Part shown: positions 8,301 through 16,147 of the stretch, piece by piece
Layout: the number at the start of each line of letters is the position of its first letter
Numbering within the stretch: position 1 is the first letter of the stretch
Source: G963701675 sp963701675
Lineage (GTDB): Bacteria > Planctomycetota > Planctomycetia > Gemmatales > Gemmataceae
Direction: 5' to 3'
Length of the DNA stretch: 64,000 nucleotides
NCBI GenBank assembly: GCA_963701675.1
Contig: OY969623.1
Coordinates: 930,001-994,000 of the forward strand
The notes under the pieces: generated by a model
Told to the model about the DNA's origin: nothing
Databases searched by the model: none
The model's input: only the letters and a program-made list of their open reading frames with translations
Program-made: the position numbers and the translations under genes

Positions 8301-8487
8301 ACGGGGATTTTGTAACCTGAGTGCGGATCGACAGTCCGGTTATTTGTGCTTATTTTTTCGAGGCGTGCGTTTGTTTTTGGGAGATGGCTTAGCGACTAAG
8401 AGTCGTCCTAGTGCCTGCCCGAACGTAAGCGGATGAAGTGAGTGCAGTTGTTCGTGTGGGCCGGGTTTGTGTTTTGGAGGTTGATTC
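8301..8487 (+). promoter_or_regulatory. IS left-end promoter region and 5' leader of the small passenger gene
   Basis: It contains the candidate -10 TGTAAC (8311-8316) paired with TTGACC in the TIR. A leader of about 165 bases follows, ending in GGAGG at 8476-8480, 7 bases before ATG 8488. I see no other gene or strong hairpin in it. Confidence 0.45.
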
Positions 8488-8697
8488 ATGGCAGACCTCA
8501 TTGTGGAAGGTAACATCGACGCAGATACTCTTCGAGAGATTGATAGTCCGAATTGGCTGGAGAGTTCTTGGGACGACTGGACGCACTACATCCCTCTAGA
8601 AGTGCAGGAGTTTTGGCCAAAACTGTCCAGGGAAGCAAAAGTAGTTGCATATCTCGTTGCGGATGCCATCGCCACAAAGGAACTTGATCACTGGTAA
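8488..8697 (+). CDS. Small acidic hypothetical protein, IS passenger
   Basis: This 69-residue ORF has a textbook ribosome site (GGAGG, 7 bases before ATG). The product is rich in Asp and Glu with five Trp residues and a predicted helical C-terminal half (EVQEFWPKLSREAKVVAYLVADAIATKEL). No family is recognised. It lies wholly inside the IS element and converges on the MltR-like gene with a gap of three bases. It could be a regulator or antitoxin partner of that protein, but nothing in the sequence proves this. Confidence 0.6.
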   Translation: MADLIVEGNIDADTLREIDSPNWLESSWDDWTHYIPLEVQEFWPKLSREAKVVAYLVADAIATKELDHW

Positions 8698-8700
8698 CGA

Positions 8701-9291
8701 TCATGGAACTACTTGATACCCGTGCTCTATCAGTTTAGTGCGTTGTCTAACCGGGATATGAAGGGCCGAACTGTACATTATGCACGCAACGGTGAATAAA
8801 CCACGAGGTGTTTTGTCCTGTGAAAGTTCGGTGATTACGTTTGTGAATCCTTTACACAACCGGATGACTTCTGGAGTAGCAAAAGAAATCGCCTTTTTCA
8901 GCTCAAGATCAAGAATTGGATGCGCGAACAGGTTTCGCACGCTTCGTATCGTGGACAAGTCTGAAAATCCACGAAAACCGACGAGACCGATGGCGAAACA
9001 TAGATCGATTTTTGCCTTGAATGAACCTAGTGGTCGTTCAGGAGCAAACAAATCGTGGTTTAGGGTTGCAAACGCTTTTTCAACTTTCCCCTTTGATTCG
9101 GGGAACTTCTCTAGCGCATGGCTTCGTGCTTGTGTGAAATGGAATCGCAACAATTGTTCCAGTATGTCGTTGATGAATGCACTTCCCACGATGACCGTGG
9201 TCCTGTCGTCCCCTTTGAATACTTGGTCTAATATCTCCGACAGATCGTCTGGCGTATCTGTGAAGAGATACCTTTTGCTCTTCTTGCTCAT
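8701..9291 (-). CDS. MltR-like (mannitol operon repressor-like) helical protein, IS passenger
   Basis: The 196-residue protein shows the MltR-family layout: an N-terminal helix ending in FINDILEQLLRFHF, the block 'DHDLFAPERPLGSFKAKIDLCFAIGLV' (compare 'GPLG.L..R..L.Y.LG.I' in E. coli MltR), then DLSTIRSVRNLFAH and a C-terminal helix. RNLFAH at residues 119-124 fits the RNxxxH signature of HEPN-type ribonucleases, so an RNase-like or nucleic-acid-binding role is possible. It starts 19 bases after the transposase stop on the same strand, with GAGG upstream, and is probably co-transcribed with it. The carbohydrate-repressor role known for MltR is unlikely to apply here. Confidence 0.65.
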   Translation of the reverse strand: MSKKSKRYLFTDTPDDLSEILDQVFKGDDRTTVIVGSAFINDILEQLLRFHFTQARSHALEKFPESKGKVEKAFATLNHDLFAPERPLGSFKAKIDLCFAIGLVGFRGFSDLSTIRSVRNLFAHPILDLELKKAISFATPEVIRLCKGFTNVITELSQDKTPRGLFTVACIMYSSALHIPVRQRTKLIEHGYQVVP

Positions 9292-9310
9292 TCAGTCCTC
9301 GTGTCGCTGC

Positions 9311-10252
9311 CTACGCACTAGCTTGCCGGTACATCAGGCGCTTGCCATCCGCGCCAACAACGGCGGCTATCATCCGTTCGCCGTCTGTAACTTTGCGGTG
9401 GTTCCAACGAAACTCGAATTCATCGCAATAGCGATGCAAGTGCTGCTTGGACATCGAACGGAATACACCGAAGTGACCACGCTTCAAGAGTGCGATAAAG
9501 CTCTCAGCCGTGTTCGTGTGTTCGCCGTCGATGTTCACGTACTCTTTAGCCGTGTGCTTGACAACGCTGTGCCCGCCGCTAAATTCGCGGCCGATCCCGC
9601 GATAGGAATAGAATTCATCGGTGACAATCTTGGCAGACGGGTTCACGTTGACCCGAATGTTCCCCTTCAATTCTTCGGACGTAACACGGTCAACCGGACG
9701 CACGCGGGCGCTTCCGTTCCGCTCAACCAATACGGCAACTGGAGTCTTAGCGGTCCCGCGTCCGCGTTTGCTTTTCGTGCCGCCGTGCCGCGGCTTGCCG
9801 CCCATGTAGCATTCATCGGCTTCAATCGTGCCGTTCATCGGCGTATCGCCGGGAGTGTCTCGCATCGCTTCACGGATGCGATGGCAGAGAAACCACGCCG
9901 ACTTAATCGTGACGCCGACTTCCCGGCTAATCTGAAGAGCGCTAACACCCTTCTTGCTGGAAGTCATGAGGTGGAGCGTCATGAGCCATTTAGAAAACGG
10001 GATATGGCTGTCTTCAAAGATCGTGCCGACGCGAACCGTAAACTGCTTCCGGCATCCTTTGCACTTGTAAACGCCCTTCCGAACCGGCTTATCGGAGTCG
10101 GGCTTAGGGGTGAGCTTGTAGGCGTCCATCAGTCCGCAATGCGGACATACAGGTCCGTCTGGCCAGAGCTTGGATTCGATGAACGCGCGGGCCGCATCTT
10201 CATCGACGAAAAGATGACTGAGGGTTGCTAGGTTAATGTCAGCTGCGTTCAT
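9311..10252 (-). CDS. IS1595-family (ISXO2-like) transposase
   Basis: The 313-residue protein has an N-terminal zinc ribbon (C36-x2-C39 and C64-x2-C67) followed by FTVRVGTIFEDSHIPFSKW, a helix-turn-helix-like segment (ALQISREVGVTIKSAWFLCHRI), and a DDE-type catalytic core: EADECYMGGK, IVTDEFYSYRGI and HTNTAESFIALLKRG. The gene is uninterrupted. GGAGGTGA lies just upstream of ATG 10252. It catalyses cut-and-paste movement of the element using the inverted repeats at 8275 and 10325. Transcription probably comes from the TIR-embedded promoter. Confidence 0.93.
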   Translation of the reverse strand: MNAADINLATLSHLFVDEDAARAFIESKLWPDGPVCPHCGLMDAYKLTPKPDSDKPVRKGVYKCKGCRKQFTVRVGTIFEDSHIPFSKWLMTLHLMTSSKKGVSALQISREVGVTIKSAWFLCHRIREAMRDTPGDTPMNGTIEADECYMGGKPRHGGTKSKRGRGTAKTPVAVLVERNGSARVRPVDRVTSEELKGNIRVNVNPSAKIVTDEFYSYRGIGREFSGGHSVVKHTAKEYVNIDGEHTNTAESFIALLKRGHFGVFRSMSKQHLHRYCDEFEFRWNHRKVTDGERMIAAVVGADGKRLMYRQASA

Positions 10253-10272
10253 CGTCTCACCTCCGATTCAAC

Positions 10273-10312
10273 TAGACAGTACTAGTCTAAAAAAGGTGAG
10301 TGGGTTTGTCAA
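10273..10312 (-). promoter_or_regulatory. Transposase promoter with -35 inside the TIR and an operator-like palindrome over the -10
   Basis: Read on the minus strand, a consensus TTGACA (10307-10312) lies 17 bases from TAGACT (10284-10289). The -10 overlaps an inverted repeat TAGAC-7 bases-GTCTA (10273-10289), which could bind a repressor. The arrangement mirrors the left end, where TTGACC sits at the same place in the TIR. Confidence 0.6.
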
Positions 10313-10325
10313 GTATAAAGTTCCG
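10301..10325 (-). repeat. Right terminal inverted repeat of the IS1595-type element
   Basis: Read on the minus strand it starts CGGAACTTTATACTTGACA and continues AACCCA. It is the mirror of 8275-8300. Confidence 0.88.
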
Positions 10326-10333
10326 TTATTTTT
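10326..10333. repeat. Right target-site duplication of the IS1595-type element
   Basis: TTATTTTT, identical to 8267-8274. Confidence 0.88.
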
Positions 10334-10430
10334 TTGTTGCACTTCCACATTGTCGCGTGCATACTAGCTCCCAATTCCCAGTGGCCGCTCTTGAGCGGTT
10401 GTCTACCTCGTTTCTCTCAAGGAGCACCGT

Positions 10431-11340
10431 ATGCGAAAATCACATTCCGGATTCGCTCGAGTGGATTGGAAACACCGACCGACCATGGAAACGCTGGAGA
10501 CGCGGCTGCAGCCGGGCAGCTTTTTGTCAACTTCCGCGCTCTTCGCCATGCCGATATCCGAGATCGTCGGCGACGAGCCAATCGCCGCGGACTCCAGGCT
10601 TTTGGCGATCAAGCGAATCGCGGAAACCACCGAAACGATGACGCCCAAATCGAACGGGTTCTTCGCACCTGTTCCCTTGATCCCGGATGCTGTTAAAGGC
10701 GACGTCAATGAACGGCCCGCCAGTGACGATCGCGATAGTCCGTTCTCACGCCCATCGCTTCGTGACCCCGATCGGTCGGTGCATTCCCTGGGCATCATTC
10801 CTGGGTCGTCAATCAAGTTCAAAGACCTGTTCGAAACCTTCGGAGAAGCCCCCTACGGATGTGTTGCAGAACGTCAATATCCTTCCCAACGGCGCCATGA
10901 TCGTAAACAACGCCGACCTGCCGGTGATTCAGGTTTCTGCGGTTGTAAGCGGCTTCAACGTCACCGGCACGGTTATCTGGCTGTCGAACCTGCGTGGCAC
11001 GTACAGCGAAGCGACCGGCAAGATGACGGCCAAGGCCCGCTTCCAACTGCATGTCACCAGCGATGCGCCCGGCTTCAACAATAGCAACTGCAAGGTGCCG
11101 CCCGTCGGCATCAACATGTCTACGGACAAGCCGGGGGCCGCTGCGTTTCTTAATGGCGAAGGAACCATTGTCGACAACACAGCAATCGTCAACGCAGTTC
11201 CGGATAGCGCGTGCGGAAGCTTTCTCTTTGTCGACTACTCCGACGAGGTGAATAGCTATCTCAATCTCCCGTCACTCACTTCGGGTGACAACATACTGAC
11301 ACTACGGCTGCGGATGACGCCGTCGTTACCACCTCCGTAA
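10431..11340 (+). pseudogene. Secreted/cell-surface protein with planctomycetal LExLExR signature, frameshifted
   Basis: The gene starts MRKSHSGFARVDWK with AAGGAG upstream and carries METLETRLQPGSFL at residues 19-32, the planctomycetal N-terminal export-type signature. The frame runs well to the five-C run at 10849-10853, then the coherent protein continues in the +1 frame (TDVLQNVNILPNGAMIV onward) to TAA 11340. Deleting one C restores a single 302-residue product. The C-terminal part is beta-rich (GFNVTGTVIWLSNLRGTY) with two Cys residues, but I do not recognise the family. It is either a true pseudogene or a homopolymer sequencing error; other indels nearby favour error. Confidence 0.65.
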
Positions 11341-11352
11341 CAACCAGGTCAG

Positions 11353-11384
11353 CCAAGCCCACGGATTGCAATCCGTGGGCTTGG
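11353..11384. repeat. Palindromic repeat, family A (perfect 16-bp arms), between convergent genes
   Basis: Arms CCAAGCCCACGGATTG / CAATCCGTGGGCTTGG with no loop. It lies between the stops of the 10431 gene (11340) and purL (11386), one base from the purL stop. Related copies are at 17935-17962 and 50747-50774. It may act as a bidirectional terminator, though there is no T tract. Confidence 0.85.
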
Positions 11385-11385
11385 T

Positions 11386-14286
11386 CTACCATTGCAACGG
11401 CTTTTGCCACGCCGCCTTGAGATCAGCCAGCGATGCCCATATCACCCACTCGCCGTTCGACCCGGCGATGCGCAGCGCGCTTCACGGCACGTTCGACCGA
11501 TCGCAAAGTGCGGTATGTCACGCACACATTCCCGAAATGCATCGACGTGTTCCGCAGTAACCTCAACGACAAACCGGGTGGGCGACTCGGAAAACAACTT
11601 CACGTCTTCGCTTTCGTTCGGGGCAATGTTTGCCAATTCGGTGATATCCGCGCCGACATTTCCCGCAAACGCCATTTCCGCCACTGCCACGGCCAAGCCG
11701 CCTTCGCTTAGGTCGTGGCAGGCGCGGAGCAAACCACGTGTTATGGCTTTGTGCAGCTGTTGAAAAACACGCGGTGCCGAACGCAGATCGACGGTGGGCG
11801 GTTTTCCGCCGCACATTCGCGTGACCAGATGATAATGCGAGCCGCTCATTTCGTTTCGGGTCTCTCCGAGGAGAAATAAATGGCTTCCCGGCTCCTTTAG
11901 GTCCATGCTCACGCATCGGCGAATATCGGGAACTTGGCCAAGCGCACTTATGAGCAGTGTCGGCGGAATCACGATGTGTAGATCGCCAGCCCGGAATTCG
12001 TTGTTGAGACTGTCTTTGCCACTGATAAATGGCATGCCGTACGCCACGGCCACGTCGTAGCACGCTTGTGCTGCCCGCACCAACGACCCAAGGCACCTCC
12101 GGCCGTTCGGTGTTTCCCCAACAGAAATTATCAAGCAGCGCGATTCGTGATGGATCGGCCCCGACGGCGACGACGTTGCGCACCGCCTCGTCTATCGCCG
12201 CAGCCGCCATCGCATACGGATCGCTATCGCCATAATGTGGGTTAATGCCGCAACCGACGGTCAAGCCGACGTTCGAGCCGAGTACGGGAACAACCACCGC
12301 GGCATCGCCGGGTCCGTCATTTGCGGCCCCGACCAACGGTTTCAGTACGCTGCCGCCTTGCACTTCATGATCGTATTGGCGGATTATCCACTCTTTGCTG
12401 CAGACATTGTGGCTTCCGAGAATCCGCAAGAGCACATCGTTGAGATTCGCCGAGGATTGAGCCACTTCGGACTTCCCAGTCTCACGGACAGCGTCAGTCC
12501 ACGAAGCCTCTCGAACGATGGCGGGACGCCCGTCATGCAAGAACTTCATCTTCAGATCGGCGACCTGTGTGTCCGCATAGAAAAGTCGAAGGCGGCCTGT
12601 GTTTTCGAATGAGCCGAGAACAGTTGCCTCCACGTCTTCGCTTCGGCACAACGTCTCAAAGGCGGGCCACCATTCCGGCGGCAACGCAAGGATCATCCGT
12701 TCCTGAGATTCCGAAATCCAGATTTCGGTGTAGGAAAGGCCTTCGTATTTCAGCGGTGCGCGATCGAGATGAACCGAGGCGCCCAACTTTTCTCCCATCT
12801 CGCCGACGGCCGAGCTAAAACCGCCGGCGCCGCAGTCCGTGATGGCGTGATACAACCCACGGTCGCGTGCTTGCAAGATCACGTCGAGCAGTTTCTTCTC
12901 TGTGATGGCGTTTCCAATCTGAACGGACCCGCCGGAGACCGACTCGGATTCAGCGGTCAACTGTACTGAAGAGAACGTCGCTCCATGAATGCCGTCGCGG
13001 CCGGTCCGTCCGCCAACGACCACAATAAAGTCGCCGGGTCGCGGCGCTTTCACGGCACGATTTACAGGTATCAAACCGACCGTACCGCAAAACACCAGCG
13101 GATTGGCCAGGTAGCGGTCGTCGAAACAGACCGCGCCATTGACCGTCGGTATTCCCATTCGGTTTCCGTAATCGCGAACACCGGAGACCACGCCTTTCAT
13201 CACTTTGCGCGGATGAAGGACCCCCGGCGGCAACGCGGCCTTCCAGTCCGGATGCGCGAAGCAGAAGACATCGGTGTTGCAAATCGGCTTGGCGCCAAGA
13301 CCCGTTCCCAATGGATCACGAATCACACCTCCCAGTCCTGTGTTGGCGCCGCCATAAGGCTCGATGGCGGACGGATGATTATGCGTCTCGACCTTGAAAC
13401 ACACGTGGAAGTTGTCGTCAAACCGGACCACGCCGGCGTTGTCCTCGAAAACACTGACGCACCAGTCGTCCGGCCCGAGCCGGTGTCGAACCTCTTCCGT
13501 CGCGGCGAAAATGGTCTCCTTCAACAAATTCGCATACTGGCGGTGCGTGATGGCGCCGCTCGCTTCGCGCATCTCAAAGTCGACGCGGCCTTTCAATGTC
13601 TTGTGTGAACAATGTTCGGACCAAGTCTGGGCCAACGTTTCCAGTTCCACGTCGGTCGGGTCACGGCCCTGATCGGCGAAGTGCCGCTGGATGGCGGCCA
13701 TTTCCGCCGCACTGAGTGAGAGCTGGCCGCGTTGGCTCAGTACTACCAGTTCTTGCTCGCCGAGGCCTAGCAACGGTACGGTTTCAACGCGACACTCGTA
13801 TTTGCCGCCGAGTCCCAGGTGGTCGAGCGTTAGTCGCCCTTCAGCGACTTGTTCAATGGCGTCATTCGCCAGAACTTTTCGCAAGGCAAGTTCGTCATTT
13901 TGATTCGCCGAATCGACATAGTATCGGCGAAAGGTACGGACCGAACGGAGCGCGATGCCCAAATCCTTTGCGGCCTCGATAACGCTCATCGCCACCGGAT
14001 CCATAACTCCGGGTTTCAGCAACACCGTGAAACGATGGTCCTGTTCGGCGCCATTCGGTTCAGAAAGTGCCGATGTCCGGGCGGTCTCCACCAGTCGATC
14101 GACAAGTAGATCATCCACCAAACGGTCAACTGCTTCTCGCGTCAAGTCGCCCTCAAGAAGGTATCCACGCGAGCTGCGCTTGATCAAGTCGTTTCCTCGA
14201 GTAGCGCAGACAAACGCGTACTCTTCCTCGACGCGCTGGCGCTCCAAGTCTCGCTCGGTTGACTGGATTTCAACTTCCCAGATCAT
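11386..14286 (-). CDS. purL: Phosphoribosylformylglycinamidine synthase, PurL (two frameshifts in this sequence)
   Basis: This ATP-dependent enzyme converts FGAR to FGAM in purine synthesis. The N-terminus carries PurS-like repeats, followed by the synthetase core with TWSEHCSHKT, KVETHNHPSAIEPYGGA, GAGGFSSAVGEMGEK and GINPHYGDSDPYAMAAAAID. There is no glutaminase domain, so a separate PurQ is expected. The main frame stays intact from ATG 14286 to about 12093. There an extra C shifts the frame; after it the homologous LGSLVRAAQACYDVAVAYG, SGKDSLNNEF and CHDLSEGGLAVA continue in another frame. Near 11475 a base is missing, after which EWVIWASLADLKAAW ends at TAG 11386. Corrected length is about 966 residues. 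Because purL is normally essential, consensus errors are likelier than real mutations. Confidence 0.88.
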
Positions 14287-14438
14287 GAACGCCTCTTACG
14301 AACGACCCGCCGTATCGTTTACACGCTAGGATTATAGAGACTTGAACGGGACGGCCGTGGCTCGGATGAGCCGGACGATTCAGCTGCCTGGCGGTAAACT
14401 GAAGTTTCGACTCAGCATCAGGACACTTCCAAACGGAC

Positions 14439-15305
14439 ATGCGACGATCACCGCAGTATTTTGCTCACCCCTTGACGACGGTTTCACCGCGCGACCTGCT
14501 GTTGCTCGAGCATCTTCACCCCAAGCCAACGGATGTTGCACTGGAGATCGGCGTCGGCAGCGGCAGTTCGCTGTTTCAGCTGGCCGGCGCGACATCCGAG
14601 CTACACGGGCTGGACATTGCCGAAGGTCCCGTCCAACGAGTGCGTGACGCCATCGCCTCTGCCAACGGTCCGCGTCGGCGGCTTCGACTGTTCGTTTTCG
14701 ATTTTTGCGAACCAAAGGCCGCCGAGAAGCTGCCCGTTCGATACGACCTGATTTACTCCTGCGACACCGTCGAGCACGTGGTATCGCCGCAAGCGTTTTT
14801 CGCCAACGTCTATGCGGCACTGAAGCCAGGTGGTCGGGCATTTGTCGCCTTTCCTAATGAACATCCTGACGTCGCTCACGGAATCACGTTCTTTCAGTAC
14901 CGACGCCAATTGGCCGACGTTCTGCAGTCGGCCGGCTTTCCTGCCCATACCACGGCGATCAACACCTTGAACATGAGCCAACGATCTCGCCAGGTCCTGC
15001 AAATCGGTTGGTACAAGCCGCGCCGCATTGCGAAGTTGGCATTGGGCAGAATTCGGCGGCTGCGGCAGGCTTCTGAAACGAATCGCACGAACGGCACATC
15101 AGACGACAAACCGCAGACATTCGACCAGACGGATTTCTACACCCTCGGCCAACGCATTGAGTTCTTGGCGCCATTGATTAACGCTTACTGTTGGTCCTTA
15201 CTGCGTCTCACCAGTTCGCGGCGACCGATTTTCGAGCTTCACCCGGCGCCGGACGTCCTTTGGAACACAACGGTGTTGATCCGAGCAACTCGACCTCGCG
15301 ACTAA
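14439..15305 (+). CDS. Class I SAM-dependent methyltransferase
   Basis: The 288-residue protein shows the Rossmann-like methyltransferase motifs: VALEIGVGSGSSLF (motif I), LHGLDIAEG (acidic residue binding the SAM ribose), FDFCEP, then YDLIYSCDTVEHV and LKPGGRAFVAFPNE (motifs IV-VI). The C-terminal third is basic and of unknown function. The substrate cannot be inferred. It is transcribed divergently from purL, with about 150 bases between the starts; no strong SD is seen before ATG 14439. An ArsR gene follows 50 bases downstream but has its own promoter. Confidence 0.8.
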   Translation: MRRSPQYFAHPLTTVSPRDLLLLEHLHPKPTDVALEIGVGSGSSLFQLAGATSELHGLDIAEGPVQRVRDAIASANGPRRRLRLFVFDFCEPKAAEKLPVRYDLIYSCDTVEHVVSPQAFFANVYAALKPGGRAFVAFPNEHPDVAHGITFFQYRRQLADVLQSAGFPAHTTAINTLNMSQRSRQVLQIGWYKPRRIAKLALGRIRRLRQASETNRTNGTSDDKPQTFDQTDFYTLGQRIEFLAPLINAYCWSLLRLTSSRRPIFELHPAPDVLWNTTVLIRATRPRD

Positions 15306-15318
15306 GGGCCTCGGCCAC

Positions 15319-15366
15319 TTGACGCAACCGATTTCGCTGGTAATATATAACCATATGGTTATATAT
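15319..15366 (+). promoter_or_regulatory. arsR promoter with a perfect 24-bp palindromic operator that contains the start codon
   Basis: TTGACG (15319-15324) is followed 16 bases later by TAATAT (15341-15346). The perfect palindrome with 12-bp arms ATATATAACCAT / ATGGTTATATAT (15343-15366) overlaps the -10 and includes the ATG at 15355. This is the classic placement for autoregulation by an ArsR-type repressor. The short distance implies a leaderless or nearly leaderless mRNA. Confidence 0.75.
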
Positions 15367-15696
15367 AAGCGGACCAAGACAAGCCGCGTGTTCCACGCCC
15401 TGGCCGATGCAACCCGGGCCTGCATCGTCGAAAAACTAGCACAGCGCGATCTGCCGGTGATGGAACTGGTGCGCCTATTCGAAATCTCGCAGCCCGCGGT
15501 GACGAAGCACTTGGACGTCCTGGAAAAAGCGGGCCTGATTGCACGGCGAAAACTGGGACGCCAGAGACTCTGTCGACTGAAACCCGAAGCGCTCGCCGTG
15601 TCCATCGGCTGGCTCGATAGTTGCCGGAGCTATTGGAATGCCCGGCTGGATGCACTGGAAGAGTACCTCGCTGAATCACCATCCAAGGAGAAATAG
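15355..15696 (+). CDS. ArsR-family transcriptional regulator
   Basis: The 113-residue winged-helix regulator begins MVIYKRTKTSRVFHALADATR and contains LAQRDLPVMELVRLFEISQPAVTKHLDVLEKAGLI (helix-turn-helix) and a wing (RRKLGRQRLCRLKP). No metal-binding Cys cluster of the SmtB/ArsR type is present; this is the subgroup usually paired with SRPBCC proteins. ATG 15355 is chosen because homologues of this subgroup start just before V-HALAD; it lies in the operator palindrome and has no SD. A longer frame from 15319 would read through the promoter. The SRPBCC gene follows 4 bases after the stop, so the pair is an operon. Confidence 0.85.
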   Translation: MVIYKRTKTSRVFHALADATRACIVEKLAQRDLPVMELVRLFEISQPAVTKHLDVLEKAGLIARRKLGRQRLCRLKPEALAVSIGWLDSCRSYWNARLDALEEYLAESPSKEK

Positions 15697-15700
15697 ACCC

Positions 15701-16144
15701 ATGAGCATCACAGACACCTCTTGTGTCGTCCGACGTGTCATCAACGCACCCACGCACATTGTTTTCAAGGCATGGACGGACTCCGCCTTCGCGTCTCGTT
15801 GGAGTTGGGGCAGCGAATACGAAACCGTTTCGATCGAGCTCGATTGCCGCGTGGGCGGCAACTGGCGACAGCATATCCGTAACAAAAAGACCGGCGAAAA
15901 CTGGCATTTCGACGGCGTATTTCATGAGGTTCGGCTGAACGAACGGCTGGTTCATACATTTCATTTTCGCACCGACGGCGGAGAGGATGAGGAAACGTCA
16001 TTAACAGCCATCGACCTCATTGCCCGCGGCCAACAAACCGAGATTGTGATCACGCACACGCAAATGCCGGATGCGAAGAAAGCCAAGGCTACCTATGAAG
16101 GCTGGGTCGATGTGCTCCAATGCGTTGAGAATTCCATTACATGA
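15701..16144 (+). CDS. SRPBCC (AHSA1/START-like) domain protein
   Basis: The 147-residue protein has the Activator-of-Hsp90-homologue-1-like hydrophobic-ligand fold: RVINAPTHIVFKAWTD near the N-terminus, then WSWGSEYETVSIELDCRVGGNWR, FDGVFHEVRLNERLVHTF and a C-terminal helix MPDAKKAKATYEGWVDVLQ. An AAGGAG site lies 10 bases before ATG 15701. Such proteins often bind small hydrophobic ligands and are co-encoded with ArsR regulators; the ligand here is unknown. It ends 3 bases before the convergent ceramidase-like gene. Confidence 0.85.
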   Translation: MSITDTSCVVRRVINAPTHIVFKAWTDSAFASRWSWGSEYETVSIELDCRVGGNWRQHIRNKKTGENWHFDGVFHEVRLNERLVHTFHFRTDGGEDEETSLTAIDLIARGQQTEIVITHTQMPDAKKAKATYEGWVDVLQCVENSIT

Positions 16145-16147
16145 CCT

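Larger units (their letters stand above)
8275..10325 (-). mobile_element. Complete IS1595-type insertion sequence (2051 bp) with two passenger genes
   Basis: Both ends carry the same terminal inverted repeat: 8275-8300 on the plus strand and 10301-10325 read on the minus strand, 25-26 bp with one substitution and one single-base indel, beginning CGGAACTTTATA. Exactly outside lie identical 8-bp sequences, TTATTTTT at 8267-8274 and 10326-10333, a target-site duplication of the length known for the IS1595 family. Inside are an ISXO2/IS1595-type transposase (9311-10252, minus), an MltR-like gene (8701-9291, minus) and a small acidic ORF (8488-8697, plus). Intact TIRs, intact TSD and an uninterrupted transposase suggest recent insertion between the HU-like gene and the secreted-protein gene at 10431. 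Confidence 0.9.

Noticed and set aside
8780..10231. Long open frame (483 codons) on the plus strand across the MltR-like and transposase genes
   Set aside because: It is antisense to two recognisable genes and shows no protein-family pattern; it arises from the complementary codon bias.
11353..11384. Family A palindrome as an ordinary Rho-independent terminator
   Set aside because: No T tract follows, and a third copy lies inside aspartate kinase, so termination cannot be its only role.
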